Part shown: positions 9,601 through 20,506 of the stretch, one piece after another
Layout: each line of letters starts with the position of its first letter
How positions within the stretch are numbered: the stretch's first letter is position 1
Assembly (NCBI GenBank): GCA_900642245.1
Contig: CAAAJI010000067.1
Coordinates: 159,654-183,126, forward strand
Length of the DNA stretch: 23,473 nt
DNA from: Fragilaria radians
Taxonomy: Eukaryota; Bacillariophyta; Fragilariophyceae; Fragilariales; Fragilariaceae
Direction: 5' to 3'
The notes under the pieces: generated by a model
The model's database searches: none
What the model was told of the DNA's origin: nothing
The model's input: the letters and a program-made list of their open reading frames with translations, nothing else
Made by a program: the position numbers and the translations under genes

Positions 9601-10229
9601 AAATTAACAATAAGGTCAGACTGATTTACTAACAACAATTAGTCCAAAAGAAGAGGGTGAACGCCTTGCTCTTTTTCAGGAATAACGTTTCTATTTGCTA
9701 AATGATCCCTTGCCCTAAAGCAATTGCTAAAATAATGAAGTTATCATCTTATAACCAATGACTTATCTTTACTAAGCATAAGCATAATCTTCAGTTGGAC
9801 TAAGAGGATTGGGAAGACACTCCAATAACATCATTGTTTCCAGAAATGATTATGTTGTAAGCCATTTTGGCTGGATCTTGAGGCAGCAACTTGCTCTTTC
9901 GATGGGGTAAATCAACCACGAACCTTTCCCACAGTCTTCTGTAACCTCAATATGGGCCATGTTCTACAAAACAAAAGCAAAGAATTACATACTAAGGCGT
10001 ATTTAAAGGGTGAATTGTCGACAGAGGTGCTCTTGATGCAGGCTCAAAGCTTGTGAGATCTAACACCCTCCAATTATGAACAAATCGGGTAATAACATAG
10101 GATTCACCGTATCGAGATTTTGTGGGATGGGAGCTTTTTCTGGGCTCACATGACAAGGCTACACAGACAATTCTAAAATCAATACAATCTGCAATGCGGA
10201 TGGACAGGGGAAAGCGTTAAAATTAAGTG
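9601..10229. other. Intergenic DNA upstream of the RCC1-repeat gene
   Basis: It should contain the 5' end of copia relic B and the promoter of the RCC1-repeat gene. No long terminal repeat, TATA box or other element could be defended. It is somewhat GC-richer near 9880-10200 than the relic region. Confidence 0.35.
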
Positions 10230-10349
10230 ATGCGAGATGAAATTAAAAAAATGTTACATCACATTTTATCTGTTGTAATTGTTGGTCAGCCACCTGAAAT
10301 CGTCTTCTACGCCAACAATACACCTGACATCCTTAGAATGTTGTCAAAG
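10230..10349 (+). other. Possible alternative first exon of the RCC1-repeat gene
   Basis: An ATG at 10230 (in-frame stop just before it) opens 40 codons that end exactly at AAG|GTAAGC, a strong donor at 10350. A CAG acceptor ending at 10521 gives a 172-nt intron and joins in phase 0 through eight codons (TTKDFKYT) into the ATG at 10546. This would give a 526-residue protein. The alternative is that transcription starts later and translation begins at 10546, where the N-terminus is basic and presequence-like. Confidence 0.4.
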
Positions 10350-10545
10350 GTAAGCTTAAGGATCGAAATAACACTTCAATTAACTGTCTTACTTCTTCGT
10401 CTTGGATACTATTCTAAAAATTGAATCTTCTTACTTTTCTCTTCATTCATACTGTACCGTATACATACCACTAATTTTGAACTAATATCCAACAACATTC
10501 GTGTAGTATGTATTCTGACAGACAACAAAAGATTTCAAGTACACC

Positions 10546-11982
10546 ATGAGACAAAAATCGTTTTTGTTTCGGCTTGACGTCTCTTTCGGTCTGAAGCGAT
10601 CTTGGAAATTCCAACGACATGAGAATCAAAAACGATTCATGGGTGTGTACACTCTGGGAAATGGCTGGACAGGTGCATTGGGGACAGGTTCTCTAGATTC
10701 CTATGGCAGGGGTCACAATGATGACGAGGATGATACAGATGTCCCATTCTGTATATTTGATGGTCCTGTAACAGCTGCATCTGCGGGATGGGGTCATACA
10801 GCCTTTGCTTCTGAGGGGGATTTGTTTTTAACTGGTCGACCCTTTGACTTTAATCGTTTGCTACGACTACGACGACTACCCGAGAGTATACGAAAACTTA
10901 CCATCGAGTACGAAGTATCCATGATGAAACAAACGACGGAAGAAAAACAGTGGGATCTCATGGGCTGGATATATTCTTTAATCGCTGGAGATTCAGATTC
11001 AGAATCCAAATGGAAATTTGCAAGTGAATATTCTGCTTTGGTGGCACCTCGAAAACTCGTCCTACCCGACCAACAAAAGGTTGGATCATCCGAACGATGC
11101 TTACGTACCAGCGCTGGTATGACGGCTTTCCTTTCAGATCAGGGCGATCTGTATATGTTTGGATTGAATCGCTTTGGACAATGTGGCGCGGGAATGGATT
11201 CCAATAATGTTTGGATTCCAACACCAGTCATGGGGTTATCATCGAAAGTTTCAGATGTAGACCAGGAATATCCGATTGCAAAAATTTCACTTGGATTACA
11301 GCATGCAATCGCTCTCAATGCAGCTGGTCATGTCTATGTTTGGGGTAAAGCTGAACGAGGACAGGTAGGACTTCGCGATGCCACGGAATCCTTTGTTCCA
11401 AAGGCAACACTCCTACGACATTTCAAGATCATGACGGATGATAGCAGCTACCAATGGTCTCAAGATATGAAGTTTACGAATGTGGCTGCTGGGATGAATC
11501 ATTCAGCGGTGTTAAATACAGAAAATTTAGTCTTTGTCTTTGGGAAGAATGTTGCACCACCTTCTTCAGACTCGCGTAAAGTCGTGCAAGATTCTCTTTT
11601 TCCGATTCCCATCACTGGACTACCTCCAAATCTAAAAATTTTGGATCTATCTTGTGGATCACATCATACAGCTGTACTCATGGAGGATGGGAGTGTATTT
11701 GCCTTTGGGATTGCTGCAGATACTAATACACCGATTTTCGATCCTATTCAATTGATTCCCCCCGGTGTCATCGATATGCCTGTTCGACAATTTCAGGCTC
11801 ATTTCGACCGAACGACAATTGTTGGAAAAAACGGTGATCAAGTGTTGCAAGCACATCTTTGGTCGAATGATGAACTCCGTCAAAGTTCCGCTTTCACGCC
11901 TGCATGGATGGACCATTTTCAAGGCGGTATTGCAAGTGTTCATAGAGGATGGCAACATACAGTTATTGTCACGAGCTCATGA
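10546..11982 (+). CDS. RCC1-repeat (beta-propeller) protein
   Basis: Protein of 478 residues from the ATG at 10546. RCC1-type blades are recognised by VYTLGNGWTGALGTG (34-48), LYMFGLNRFGQCGAG (about 202-216), VYVWGKAERGQVGL (about 263-276), VFVFGKN (near 330) and VFAFGIA (near 384), each following a G-x-x-H-(T/A)-(A/V) turn such as AGWGHTAF, LGLQHAIAL, AGMNHSAVL, CGSHHTAVL and RGWQHTVIV. Such propellers are scaffolds or exchange factors. The N-terminus (RLDVSFGLKRSWKFQRH) is basic and amphipathic, suggesting mitochondrial import as in RCC1L-type proteins, but this is inference. A longer N-terminus from an upstream exon is possible. It converges on the CCA enzyme; an AATAAA lies at about 12060. 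Confidence 0.85.
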   Translation: MRQKSFLFRLDVSFGLKRSWKFQRHENQKRFMGVYTLGNGWTGALGTGSLDSYGRGHNDDEDDTDVPFCIFDGPVTAASAGWGHTAFASEGDLFLTGRPFDFNRLLRLRRLPESIRKLTIEYEVSMMKQTTEEKQWDLMGWIYSLIAGDSDSESKWKFASEYSALVAPRKLVLPDQQKVGSSERCLRTSAGMTAFLSDQGDLYMFGLNRFGQCGAGMDSNNVWIPTPVMGLSSKVSDVDQEYPIAKISLGLQHAIALNAAGHVYVWGKAERGQVGLRDATESFVPKATLLRHFKIMTDDSSYQWSQDMKFTNVAAGMNHSAVLNTENLVFVFGKNVAPPSSDSRKVVQDSLFPIPITGLPPNLKILDLSCGSHHTAVLMEDGSVFAFGIAADTNTPIFDPIQLIPPGVIDMPVRQFQAHFDRTTIVGKNGDQVLQAHLWSNDELRQSSAFTPAWMDHFQGGIASVHRGWQHTVIVTSS

Positions 11983-12196
11983 ATAGAAGCTAATGGTAAG
12001 CCGTCCACTTTCTTTTGACCAAATTTGGATATTGTAGATAAACAAGTTAAATGTGAAGACAATAAAATGCAGAATTAGATTCTTAAAGAAAGTTTAGCAT
12101 ATCATTTGTGACGTTGGAAGGAGAGCTAACGTTCGTTGACAAGTGAAATGATTCGGCCATCCTCAGTGCTTTGATGACTGAAATAAATCTGCGTCG

Positions 12197-14401
12197 TCAA
12201 ATAAATTCTGCAAACACCTTCTTCATATGTGATATTAAAGCCTCTTTTCCTCCTCCAGGATGTGTTGTGATCCATATTTCTTGTTCTTCCATAACTTCTC
12301 GGAATGCTGGACCTGAGGGGAGATTTGACAGAATCTCCTTTATTTCTATGCCGTCCATCAGCGGCTTTCGAGTCCAAACTCCAATCAATCCCAGTTTTTG
12401 TATTGCAGCTGCAAGTGCATCGTATTGCGATATGATTCCTTTTCGTCGTTCTTCTTGACTGTCACCATACTATGCAAAACATTAACTTAGTGAAAAACAA
12501 TCAAGGAAAAAGATAGTTATAGTTCAAAGAGTACGTACCATGTCTCCCTCAATAGTATATTCTAAATCACTTGATGTAGAAGCAAGTTGATCCACTAGAG
12601 AAAGAACAAATGCTGCACGCCACAAATCACCAATTCGCGTCAACACCTTGGATATCAGACATCGGAATTCCATAGCGTGGAGCCATATTGGATCATCTTC
12701 AATTTCGCTGTTTATTATCTTCTTTCCCATTTTGCAGTAGAGAGATTCCGAGCTTTCGTTGCACTTATTTGGTTCATGCGTAATCACAATCCCGCTTAGT
12801 AAGATGGATTCAGCAGATATATCAATGCCTGATTCCATTAACCGTGAAAAATCTTCTGCAGACCGAAGAATCTTTTCCACGTCTTTAGCATCTCGAATCG
12901 GTCGCTTTAGATGATCCACTAACAACATCGATATCACAGAGCGATTCAGCTTCTTAATTTTTTGAGGATGTGGCTTATTTTCAGAGACCACGTTGGAGAA
13001 ATCATGAAGTGGCTTCAAGAATGCACTGTACCATAAAAGTCGTCTAGCCTCTTCGTTATTCAACAAGGTGGATTCACTAAAGCCATGCGTTGTCAATAAT
13101 TTTTCGCACCAGATGGGAGGATTTCTCTTGTTGTCGCACAGATAGTCAAATGATGAAGAAAGTAATGATAAGCCCTTGGTGTATAGGTACATATCGCCTT
13201 GATACTGTGCTGGAAGAATTTTCTTAAAAGGAAATACGGTTTCCACTAAGTTTAGATTGATAAGCAATCTCATGGCACCAACAGGGTCAGGGGATCGAAG
13301 CATGAGATCAACCTCACCACCAATTCGCTCCCTTGATACTTTTTGTTCAAGAGCATTCCGAACTCTGCTATCTTTCGCTGCAGTGACCAAGGCACCATCC
13401 ATATTGAAGCGCAACCGAGCTGCAAACCTGATGGCTCTTAATACGCGAAGTGGATCATCTAGAAGTGTTGTTAATGGTGCAAGTGGTGTAGCAATAGTGC
13501 CTCGTTGTAAATCGACATATCCGCTCCCAGTGAAGTCCTCAATTTGTTGCGTATTAATGTTATAAAACAAGGAATTAATTGTTAGATCTCTTCTCAATGC
13601 ATCTTCAGTCGGCGTCCCGATTCGCATCAAATCAGGTATCCTGCTATCCTGTGTATATTCTTCAGCGCGTAGGTTGACAAAGTCGATCCAAAACGATCCC
13701 ACTTTCATGGTTGCTGTCTCCAAGTGCTTTGATTTTTCAGGATTCTTCAAAACGACGCCAACAGAGACAGCCTCCTCGCCACATTTTTGGAGGTACTCAT
13801 TCAGATGATCTGCAAATTCACGACCCAACATATCATCCAACGCAATGTCAATGTCAACTGGTTGGTGATCATCATCGTCAATCACAAGTTTAGTCCCCTG
13901 TCGACCCATCGAAGCCTGAGGTGATTTTTGAAATTTAGAATTTCGTCTAATGTTTTCCACAGTCGACGTACACTGATGGCGATGGTAATTCTGAAATTCA
14001 GCGGTGGCTAAAAGCTTGTCCCGAACCCAACCTCCAGCTACTCGAAGAGTGGATCCTAATTTCTTTTCAGCAGTAACTTGTCGGAGAAGTTCAAACAGCA
14101 TTTTTTCATCCGTTGTCAATTCAATTTTATGAGGGATCGTGGGTAGACTGAACAGGTTCGATACATCGTTGTTCGGATTGTCTTCCTTTTTAAATTCCAT
14201 CGCCTTTTCGCCAAGCAAAGTTGCCACGTTTCCTCCTCCAGCCTTAACGTTGCAAAATCGAAGCTGTCTTGAGTCCAATGCCATCATAAACTGTGATTGT
14301 CGATGCCGCGTTGAGAGAAGAGATCTGACCCCTTTAGACACCAAAACTATCACCATGATTATCGCGTGTCGTTGTTGCAACCGTATCGCTGTCATCGACA
14401 T
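12197..14401 (-). CDS. CCA-adding tRNA nucleotidyltransferase, two exons
   Basis: Adds or repairs the 3' CCA of tRNAs. Exon 1 is 12539-14401 and exon 2 is 12197-12469. The 69-nt intron has donor GTACGT at 12538 and acceptor TAG ending at 12470, phase 0, giving 711 residues. Class II poly(A)-polymerase-like head: GGWVRD (123-128), catalytic D183-I-D185, RRDLTINSLFYN (270-281), DDPLRVLRAIRFAARLRF (315-332), and ERIGGEVDLML further on. Exon 2 supplies the helical tail with a typical end (LSNLPSGPAF then W-TTHPGG-KE). The acidic insert DDDD before the catalytic pair and the linker at 131-170 are longer than in bacterial enzymes. Residues 1-50 are basic and hydrophobic, suitable as an organelle presequence, and internal ATGs (Met39, Met40) could give a cytosolic form, as known for this enzyme in other eukaryotes. 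Confidence 0.92.
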
Positions 14402-15733
14402 CGATAACTGCAGCAGAATTTTGTATAATAGCTAAGGATTATTCTTGATAATCTCGAGGGAAACAAATTAATTCTTGGTCGTTCCACAAGCAAATGTTCG
14501 AATTAGAGATTAAAGGATAGTCGACGCATTCGTTAGTTGATTTCTATTTGTAAGTTCCAACACGAGATTCCTTTTGCTGACACAGGACTCCTGGCTCCTT
14601 AAATGTGTCATTAAAACGTCATGTTGTCTTACCAGAACATATACTGGAGTTCGCTTTTTATACTACCAAAAACGTCTTAAAAAATGGATGAATTCATCAC
14701 TTCCTTCTGAATTTTGAATTTAAGTTTGTCTGCCAATTCGCCAAACCGAAGTTTGCAATCATACTTTAAAAGAATCAAATCAATCACGTGGCAGTCATTC
14801 AAGAGTGAAATGGATAAGACAAATGAAATTTTAATACATATTTCTCAAGACAAGAAATTCGTGTGTCGTGACGATTAAAGAAGAGAAACGTCTACATTGA
14901 CATTTCACCAAAATGATTTCATAAGATTCATAAGGGAGCAAATTAAGAAACTTATAAACTGATAGGAATAGTAATCTAGCCTATGAAATGGTTCGAAATC
15001 CAAAGATTAAAAGATATACTTTGAAGATGAGGAAATCCACTTTGCAATAGTAAATGATGATTGAAAGAATGTTGTCAGTTCCAAGAGGAGAAATAAGCTT
15101 GAACAAATGCAAGTCACAAACGCTCTCATTGAATCTTCCTTTTTTATTCGAGCTAACAAAGTACACTTCTCTATCACACAAGCAAAATCAAATTCTTTGA
15201 ATATTCGCATGTCCTGGAAAGCTCATCAGAATCTATTATTCTTTACTTATAATAACAATAAATGGAAGTCTCCAATACTTGTACCCAAATACATCACTTA
15301 GTCTCTTAATTTTATAATAGACTGGATATTGCTAATAACCTCTGGTCATAGGCATTTCTTCTTAATTCATAATTGAAGGTATGTCAATACACGAATACAC
15401 CATAAAAAAACCTGGTAGAATACAATGTGTGCTCTTAAATACCAGTTGAGTCTGAAAGATACAAGGTGTACAGAGTGCAATCATCTTTAGTTTATCTTCA
15501 TCCCAAAACCTAAAAATAGATTAAATTGACAATTTTCATGATATGCCTTCTATTTTCAAAACTTGCCACTCTGAGTGGGCTATTTTACTCACATATTTAT
15601 CTAAATTTGTGGAATGATCACCGGTTGTCGACACCAAGCTCTATTTGATGCTTTTCGTGGAATATACATCTGAATCTTTGAAACTCACTAGGCACTTCAA
15701 AACTTTTGAAGGATGAAAATCTTGTAACGTAGA
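14402..15733. other. AT-rich intergenic DNA
   Basis: Contains the promoter of the CCA enzyme at its left end. Open frames up to about 67 codons occur near 15000-15300 on both strands with no recognisable motif. I see no RNA gene or repeat. Confidence 0.5.
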
Positions 15734-16039
15734 TTACGGTGAAAGTCGAAGCTTGAGAGTTTTACCGTTGATACAATTCGGCAATCCATGAAGATTCAGT
15801 GTTTGTATGAAAGGGGTATTGGATGTGTTGGATTTGACTTTATCGATAATATCCCCCAACCCCCCCGCTGCTTCTATGAGCCCTAATCGTGCTATATGAC
15901 TATCTTTTTCATAAAAATCGAGATTGACAGTTACGTTTATCCAGGGAACCATGTTTTTAAAGTCTCGTCCCTTGGTCAACTTGCCAAATTGGAGTGAAGC
16001 AGTACAGCAACCACATAGAATTGTTTTGGTTGCTACATG
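15734..16039 (-). CDS. Unrecognised open fragment, possible exon or gene relic
   Basis: The minus strand is open from just after a TAG (16038-16040) to a stop at 15734, about 102 codons, with the first ATG at 15979 (81 codons). It reads through FGKLTKGRDFKNMVPWINV, then ARLGLIEAAGGLGDI and FIQTLNLHGLPN. The Gly-Gly stretch is encoded by a G-rich tract (15858-15878) unusual in this AT-rich region, which suggests real or recently real coding sequence. I do not recognise the family. The TAG at the 5' edge could be a splice acceptor, making this the last exon of a gene whose upstream exons I cannot find. A gene remnant is equally possible. Confidence 0.3.
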   Translation of the reverse strand, partial: HVATKTILCGCCTASLQFGKLTKGRDFKNMVPWINVTVNLDFYEKDSHIARLGLIEAAGGLGDIIDKVKSNTSNTPFIQTLNLHGLPNCINGKTLKLRLSP

Positions 16040-17036
16040 TAGAATCTAAAGACGTACGAATAGAATGGAATATAGGAGTTGTGTCAAAAGAGTTTTGCCA
16101 CTAAACATGGTTCAGGACGTCTCATTAGCTTGACGATTGTTTTCGACACTAAATAAAGTTGTGAGCCATGCTTGGGTATCGTGCATTACAAACGTGAAGG
16201 TTGATATTGACTGCTATGGTCTATAACGTTATGACCGGTAAATGGGATTAGTATCGTTTTCATCCAAGGGACATTTCTCGAGAAACGCTTCTCTAACGAA
16301 AAGAGACTAAAGTATTATTAATGTCCAGCAATCCTTTAATGTCAAGCTTAAATCTAACATATTCATCAAAACATTTGGATACCTTCACAATGGTCTCTCT
16401 TCTATCATGAGAGAAATGAAATTTGTGCTCAATAAAGGTTCATTTGAATTTAACTGAATTCTTGAGAGAATATATTGGAATACCATGGGTAGTGCTTTGT
16501 CCATAACACTTTTTTTTATTCAACATAAAAGGTGATTTTGTAGAATGTCTTCATGAGCTTTATGTCATCTTAAACCTTTTGGATGCTTAAATTCAATTGA
16601 TTCCATATGGTATATGCCGTATATGTAATACGATTGAATTGTTTCAAGCAAAGCCTCCAATGATTTGAGAGTAATGAGTTGAAAGCGATAGAATCTATGG
16701 ATTGACTTAGTTTACATTACAGCCATTCGAAAATATGTTGACATATCACTATATAAGACGTTCAAGAAAAAGTTTGGTTAATTTCCACTAGGCCAAATGC
16801 TTGTACATATAGTTTCAAACAGTCAATGTCATTGACTCAATATATGAAGGTTCTCCGTAAGGAATTTGTACTCCTGAAAAATTCATTCACGCGCATATCG
16901 TAGTAATTCCATACTACTACTGTCAACACGACTACACAAATAGAATTTTTCTTTTCGTTCTTTCACGTGTAGGAGTTGTTTATCGTTGTTGTTGTTGTTG
17001 CGACTTAGCGTGATCAACGCGACAAAATAAGCAATA
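16040..17036. other. Intergenic DNA and 5' region of the ATG11-like gene
   Basis: No gene recognised. The promoter and leader of the ATG11-like gene should lie at the right-hand end, where a GTT trinucleotide run occurs (about 16984-17000), 40 bp before the start codon. Confidence 0.45.
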
Positions 17037-19647
17037 ATGACTTCATATTCAACGACAAATCGATCCATTCGGGTTTTGTCAGCAAACACAGGAACATGTT
17101 ACCATGTGTCGCTTCCTGCTTCTGAATTGACGTGAGTTTACAGTAAATGTTCCTTGAGTCCGGGTTTGTTTTGTTGTCGTTTCTTTGACCTTCCCACGAT
17201 TGGAGGAAGATTCAGGATGACCATGGCGTTCACTTACTTTCCAATGAAAAGCGTTAACAATGAGGATGATTGTGATATGCGAGGAACTTGTTGTGCTCTG
17301 TCATTGTTAATGCTTTTATTCCAAAAAATGCGTAAACTCACCCAAAATCTCTCATGAATTCCAAAGTGTTGAAAACATTAGACGTCACTTAGCAGCAGCT
17401 GTGCCTCCGTCAGATCAAATTCTACTTCTTGGACCTCCTTATAAAGTGCCAAGAGATTCTGTTCTACAATCGGAGGAAGTTTTGCATGCTTTGCGATTGG
17501 GAGACATGGAGGATGACACTTCTGTGTCACATCATGAAATATTATCTGAGACAGAATCTACTGGTGCCAAGCGATTATTCCTATTCTCAAAACAATCTTT
17601 ATCTCACCAGGCGCCGGATCCGCCACCTTGTGTCCTTGGTCCTATGGAATTGAATCTACCAACAGAAACGGGACCAAGTCCTTTACAACTAGGAGTTAGT
17701 AGCTTTCCCAATACACTACAAGAATTTTCGCCATTGCACCAGGCATTGGAAGTTTACGAACGTAGGTTTCGCTTGTTTGTTGATCAAGGGCGTGTATTGG
17801 CGGACGGTGCGGATCTTCGACTCTCCACTTGTCGATCGTGTTTAGCAGAACAAGCTGTTTTGGCCCGAGCGTTGAGAGCGGCTGTATCCAATTTATCTGT
17901 GCATGTAAATGGGACTCAACGTTTGCGAACTGAGTTGACTTCTGAATTTCAAGTGAAAATAAGTTCACATGCATCATTATTGAGCCGCTTCGAAACGCTT
18001 CTGACAGCATTAGGAGGTATCCCACTTCATCCATCATTTGTTTCAATTGCTCGGGCCTCGGGAAGAGTTATGGAAACCTTGCTGGATACAGTTCCTGTAG
18101 AGCAAGAACGCTCATGGGCAACTCAATGTCAGATTTCACATCAAAGGCTAATTACACGGTTTGCTGACCTAGAGAATGCCTTTGCGCAATTGGGTACTGC
18201 CGCCACGAGACAGGAAGAAGCAAAACAAGATTCTGAAGCGGAAGCAAGTATTAAGGAACTATGGAAAGAAATAGAAGAAACTGGCCAAAAAATACGAGAT
18301 CGCCAATCTCAAAGATTGGAAAGATTGACAAGAGACCATAATGACGTTGTGAAAGTAATCAAAAACGCATTTGCTAGCGACAGTGCTCATAGCGCTTTTC
18401 CAACCTTGGAAGAGTTATCAAAGGCTTCAGTAGGAATCATCCCCTCTATGCAAGAAGATGATGATATTATGAAAAAATTGATGGAAAAGGTTGCTCAAGC
18501 TAAAACATTTACCATGCGACGCATGAAAGTAAGACTCAGAGAAGTTAGTGTTGCTCAGTCAGCAATACAACATGTAAATTTCAGTGTCGCAGAACTTAAA
18601 GATGCTTTAATGCAGCAATGTGAGAATATGCTACATTTAGAACATCTTGCAGAGTTACCAAGTGCATATCGAGATTTTATCTGCGAAATTCGTAGGAGGC
18701 GCGCGTTCGGAGGGGCAGTAGCATCTACTGGGGTAGCGATGATGGAGCGTTTGTCATCTATGCGAAATGACGAGGTTAAGGAGAGGGAAAAGTTCCTCCG
18801 CGGCTCTGGTCGTCACTTAATGCCAGCTTTCTTTGAAATATTTGCTCCTACTTTAGCAACTCCTCCTCCTATTTTTTCCCCACAACTTCCGTCAATATTA
18901 GAAATGGATACTTTGCCGGATGTTGGACCTGCTGACAATATCGGTGGATCATCATCAGGAGTGTCGCCAATGCAAGAAGGCATCAGTAGTGCATCTTCAC
19001 TTACAGCAGTTAGCAATCCACCAAAGCCAGAACATCCTACAACTATGGCAACAGATCCACGATCCAATGAAGACTTAATTGTTAGTGCAGACCAGACAGA
19101 TAATGAAGAGATTACCGATCCCTCACGAGTTGCCGCTGCTGATGCCGAACGGAAAACCCTTGCTTATGAAAATGCTGTTTTGAGACAAGCCATTGAACGT
19201 ATGGGGACAAAATCTCCTCGCACATATATTGACGAAGCCAAAGATGAAAATCCATATTTGATGGAATTGGAAGGACTTCGAAATGAGCTTATCTCTGCAA
19301 GAGCGGAAGCGCAACAGGCAAAGGACGAATTAGCTCAAAAGTTGAAAGAAATCCAAGCGAGCGACAAGATTAGCCACTCAAGCTTTTCCATTGGTGATTT
19401 CGCCTTATTCATGCCTACTGGACGGGGCAGCGGAGGGAAGCGTACATACCTTGCTTTCCACACTGGGTGTCCTCATTACTATTTGTCGACGGACAATATC
19501 CGCGGAACTCCTGATTTTGTATTAGGTCGGATCATCTTTCAAGAGCCTCTTTATGCTGGTGAACCAGGCACAGACGCAAATCCTTACGGCCTCCATGTGG
19601 GTACCAAATTCTATGTGAATACAGTGGAGGTTATTAATCCGCGTTGA
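17037..19647 (+). CDS. ATG11: ATG11/FIP200-like autophagy scaffold, two exons
   Basis: Scaffold expected to organise the ATG1/ULK kinase complex and bind selective-autophagy receptors in the cytosol. Exon 1 is 17037-17131 and exon 2 is 17367-19647. The 235-nt intron has donor GTGAGT and acceptor AAAG and splits a Thr codon (AC|T). Product 791 residues. The N-terminus has the expected ubiquitin-like fold pattern: IRVLSANTGTCYHVSLP (11-27), then VENIRRHLAAAVPPSDQILL and GPPYK, as in FIP200 (SVADLK---- Q-LV--G). A long helical middle follows (about 140-480), an acidic/Ser-rich linker (about 530-620), and a short coiled coil (about 625-700). The last 87 residues form a claw domain: FSIGDFALFMPTGRG, YLAFHTGCPHYYLS, VLGRIIFQEP, NPYGLHVGTKFYVNTVE. 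An in-frame TAA lies just upstream of the start. Shorter than animal FIP200 (about 1,590 residues). Confidence 0.85.
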
Positions 19648-19963
19648 TACATGGGCCTAAAAAACAAATCTTTGATCAAAGCCTTAACTAATGAGGAATA
19701 GGTCAAAGCAAAAATAGAAAAAATTATTGTTCCTAGCATGTTTATGCCTTAATGCGATAAGAACTTGCTATTTTAAAAACCCAATCGGTATATTCGGTTA
19801 TCCTCCACGATGGAATGCAAACTTGACCAACTCCCTTATTAAGAGCAAATACAGAATTCCAGCTGCCAAATTTCGGAACTCTCGATTCGCCGTAGACGTT
19901 ACTCCTATTTCATCGCTCGAAACATCCGCAACTTTATAGTCTGCAAATACCTCCAATGAATTG
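19648..19963. other. Convergent 3' region between ATG11-like gene and LSM2
   Basis: Holds both 3' UTRs. Both strands are open for 61-70 codons near 19727-19983 with no family resemblance; mirror-image open frames on both strands argue that neither is a gene. Confidence 0.4.
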
Positions 19964-20382
19964 TTACTTTTTCGTAAGTGCATTCTCTTTACGACATGCG
20001 TCTTGCAAGAGCTCTGTATCCACGTGCTCGGGAGGTATTTGAATGTACCGCACTACAGAACCACGAACGAAGCAATTTTGGAGTGAACACAATTGAGGAT
20101 ACTTATCCGAATTAACAAATTTGACATCCAAAAGCTTAACATTCAAATACTGATCAACAGAATGTAGAGTTCCTGTAAGTATCACGTCGTTTTTCAATTC
20201 GACTGCAACTTCCTTTCCAACCAATGTTTTGAAAAACGAGTAAAATATCTGGAATCGGTTCATAAAGAATTTGAAAAAGAAAGAATGTCAGTAGCTGTGA
20301 TGCAAGAGGCTTCTCATATTCGGATTCTAAGCAACGCATTGACTTTCACATTAGCAAAGATGATGCGATGACAGCTTACCAT
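19964..20382 (-). CDS. LSM2: LSM2, U6 snRNA/mRNA-decay Sm-like protein
   Basis: Subunit of the LSM2-8 ring on U6 snRNA in the nucleus and the LSM1-7 ring in mRNA decay. Exon 1 is only the ATG (20380-20382); exon 2 is 19964-20248. The 131-nt intron has donor GTAAGC directly after the ATG and acceptor CCAG ending at 20249, phase 0. The product is 95 residues, the same length as human LSM2, and begins MIFYSFFKTLVGKEVAVELK. Sm motif 1 contains GTLHSVDQYLNVKLLDV and Sm motif 2 CFVRGSVVRYIQIP, with the usual tail VDTELLQDACRKE. An unspliced reading from an ATG at 20263 would give a non-conserved MNRFQ start and is rejected. Assignment is firm. Confidence 0.95.
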
Positions 20383-20506
20383 GAAGTTGAGTAATGAGTC
20401 TTAAAATAGTGCCCAGGGTACTGGTTTATGTATACAGTACTGCACTAAAACCTACAGATTATATAGTTTAAAAATTCCATACAAGTGACATCCGGGCAAC
20501 GAAGAC

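Noticed and set aside
14980..15012. T-arm-like sequence GGTTCGAAATCC
   Set aside because: It has one extra base in the loop, no stem around it and no D arm or acceptor stem nearby.
16883..17089. 68-codon minus-strand frame divergent to the ATG11-like gene
   Set aside because: It is antisense to exon 1 and its leader; its Asn run is only the complement of the GTT repeat.
17154..17357. Open frame of 67 codons with an upstream alternative start for the ATG11-like gene
   Set aside because: It lies wholly inside the 17132-17366 intron, whose splice phases join the ubiquitin-like domain correctly.
17306..17410. Apparent frameshift before the ATG11-like main frame
   Set aside because: The conserved sequence before the first in-frame ATG is explained by splicing from exon 1 at 17131, so no frameshift or non-ATG start is needed.
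19727..19983. Small genes on either strand between the ATG11-like gene and LSM2
   Set aside because: Open frames mirror each other on both strands, have no known motif, and one overlaps the end of LSM2.
20249..20263. LSM2 starting MNRFQ at the ATG at 20263
   Set aside because: The five residues are not conserved and include the CAG splice acceptor; splicing from the ATG at 20382 gives the family-standard N-terminus and length.
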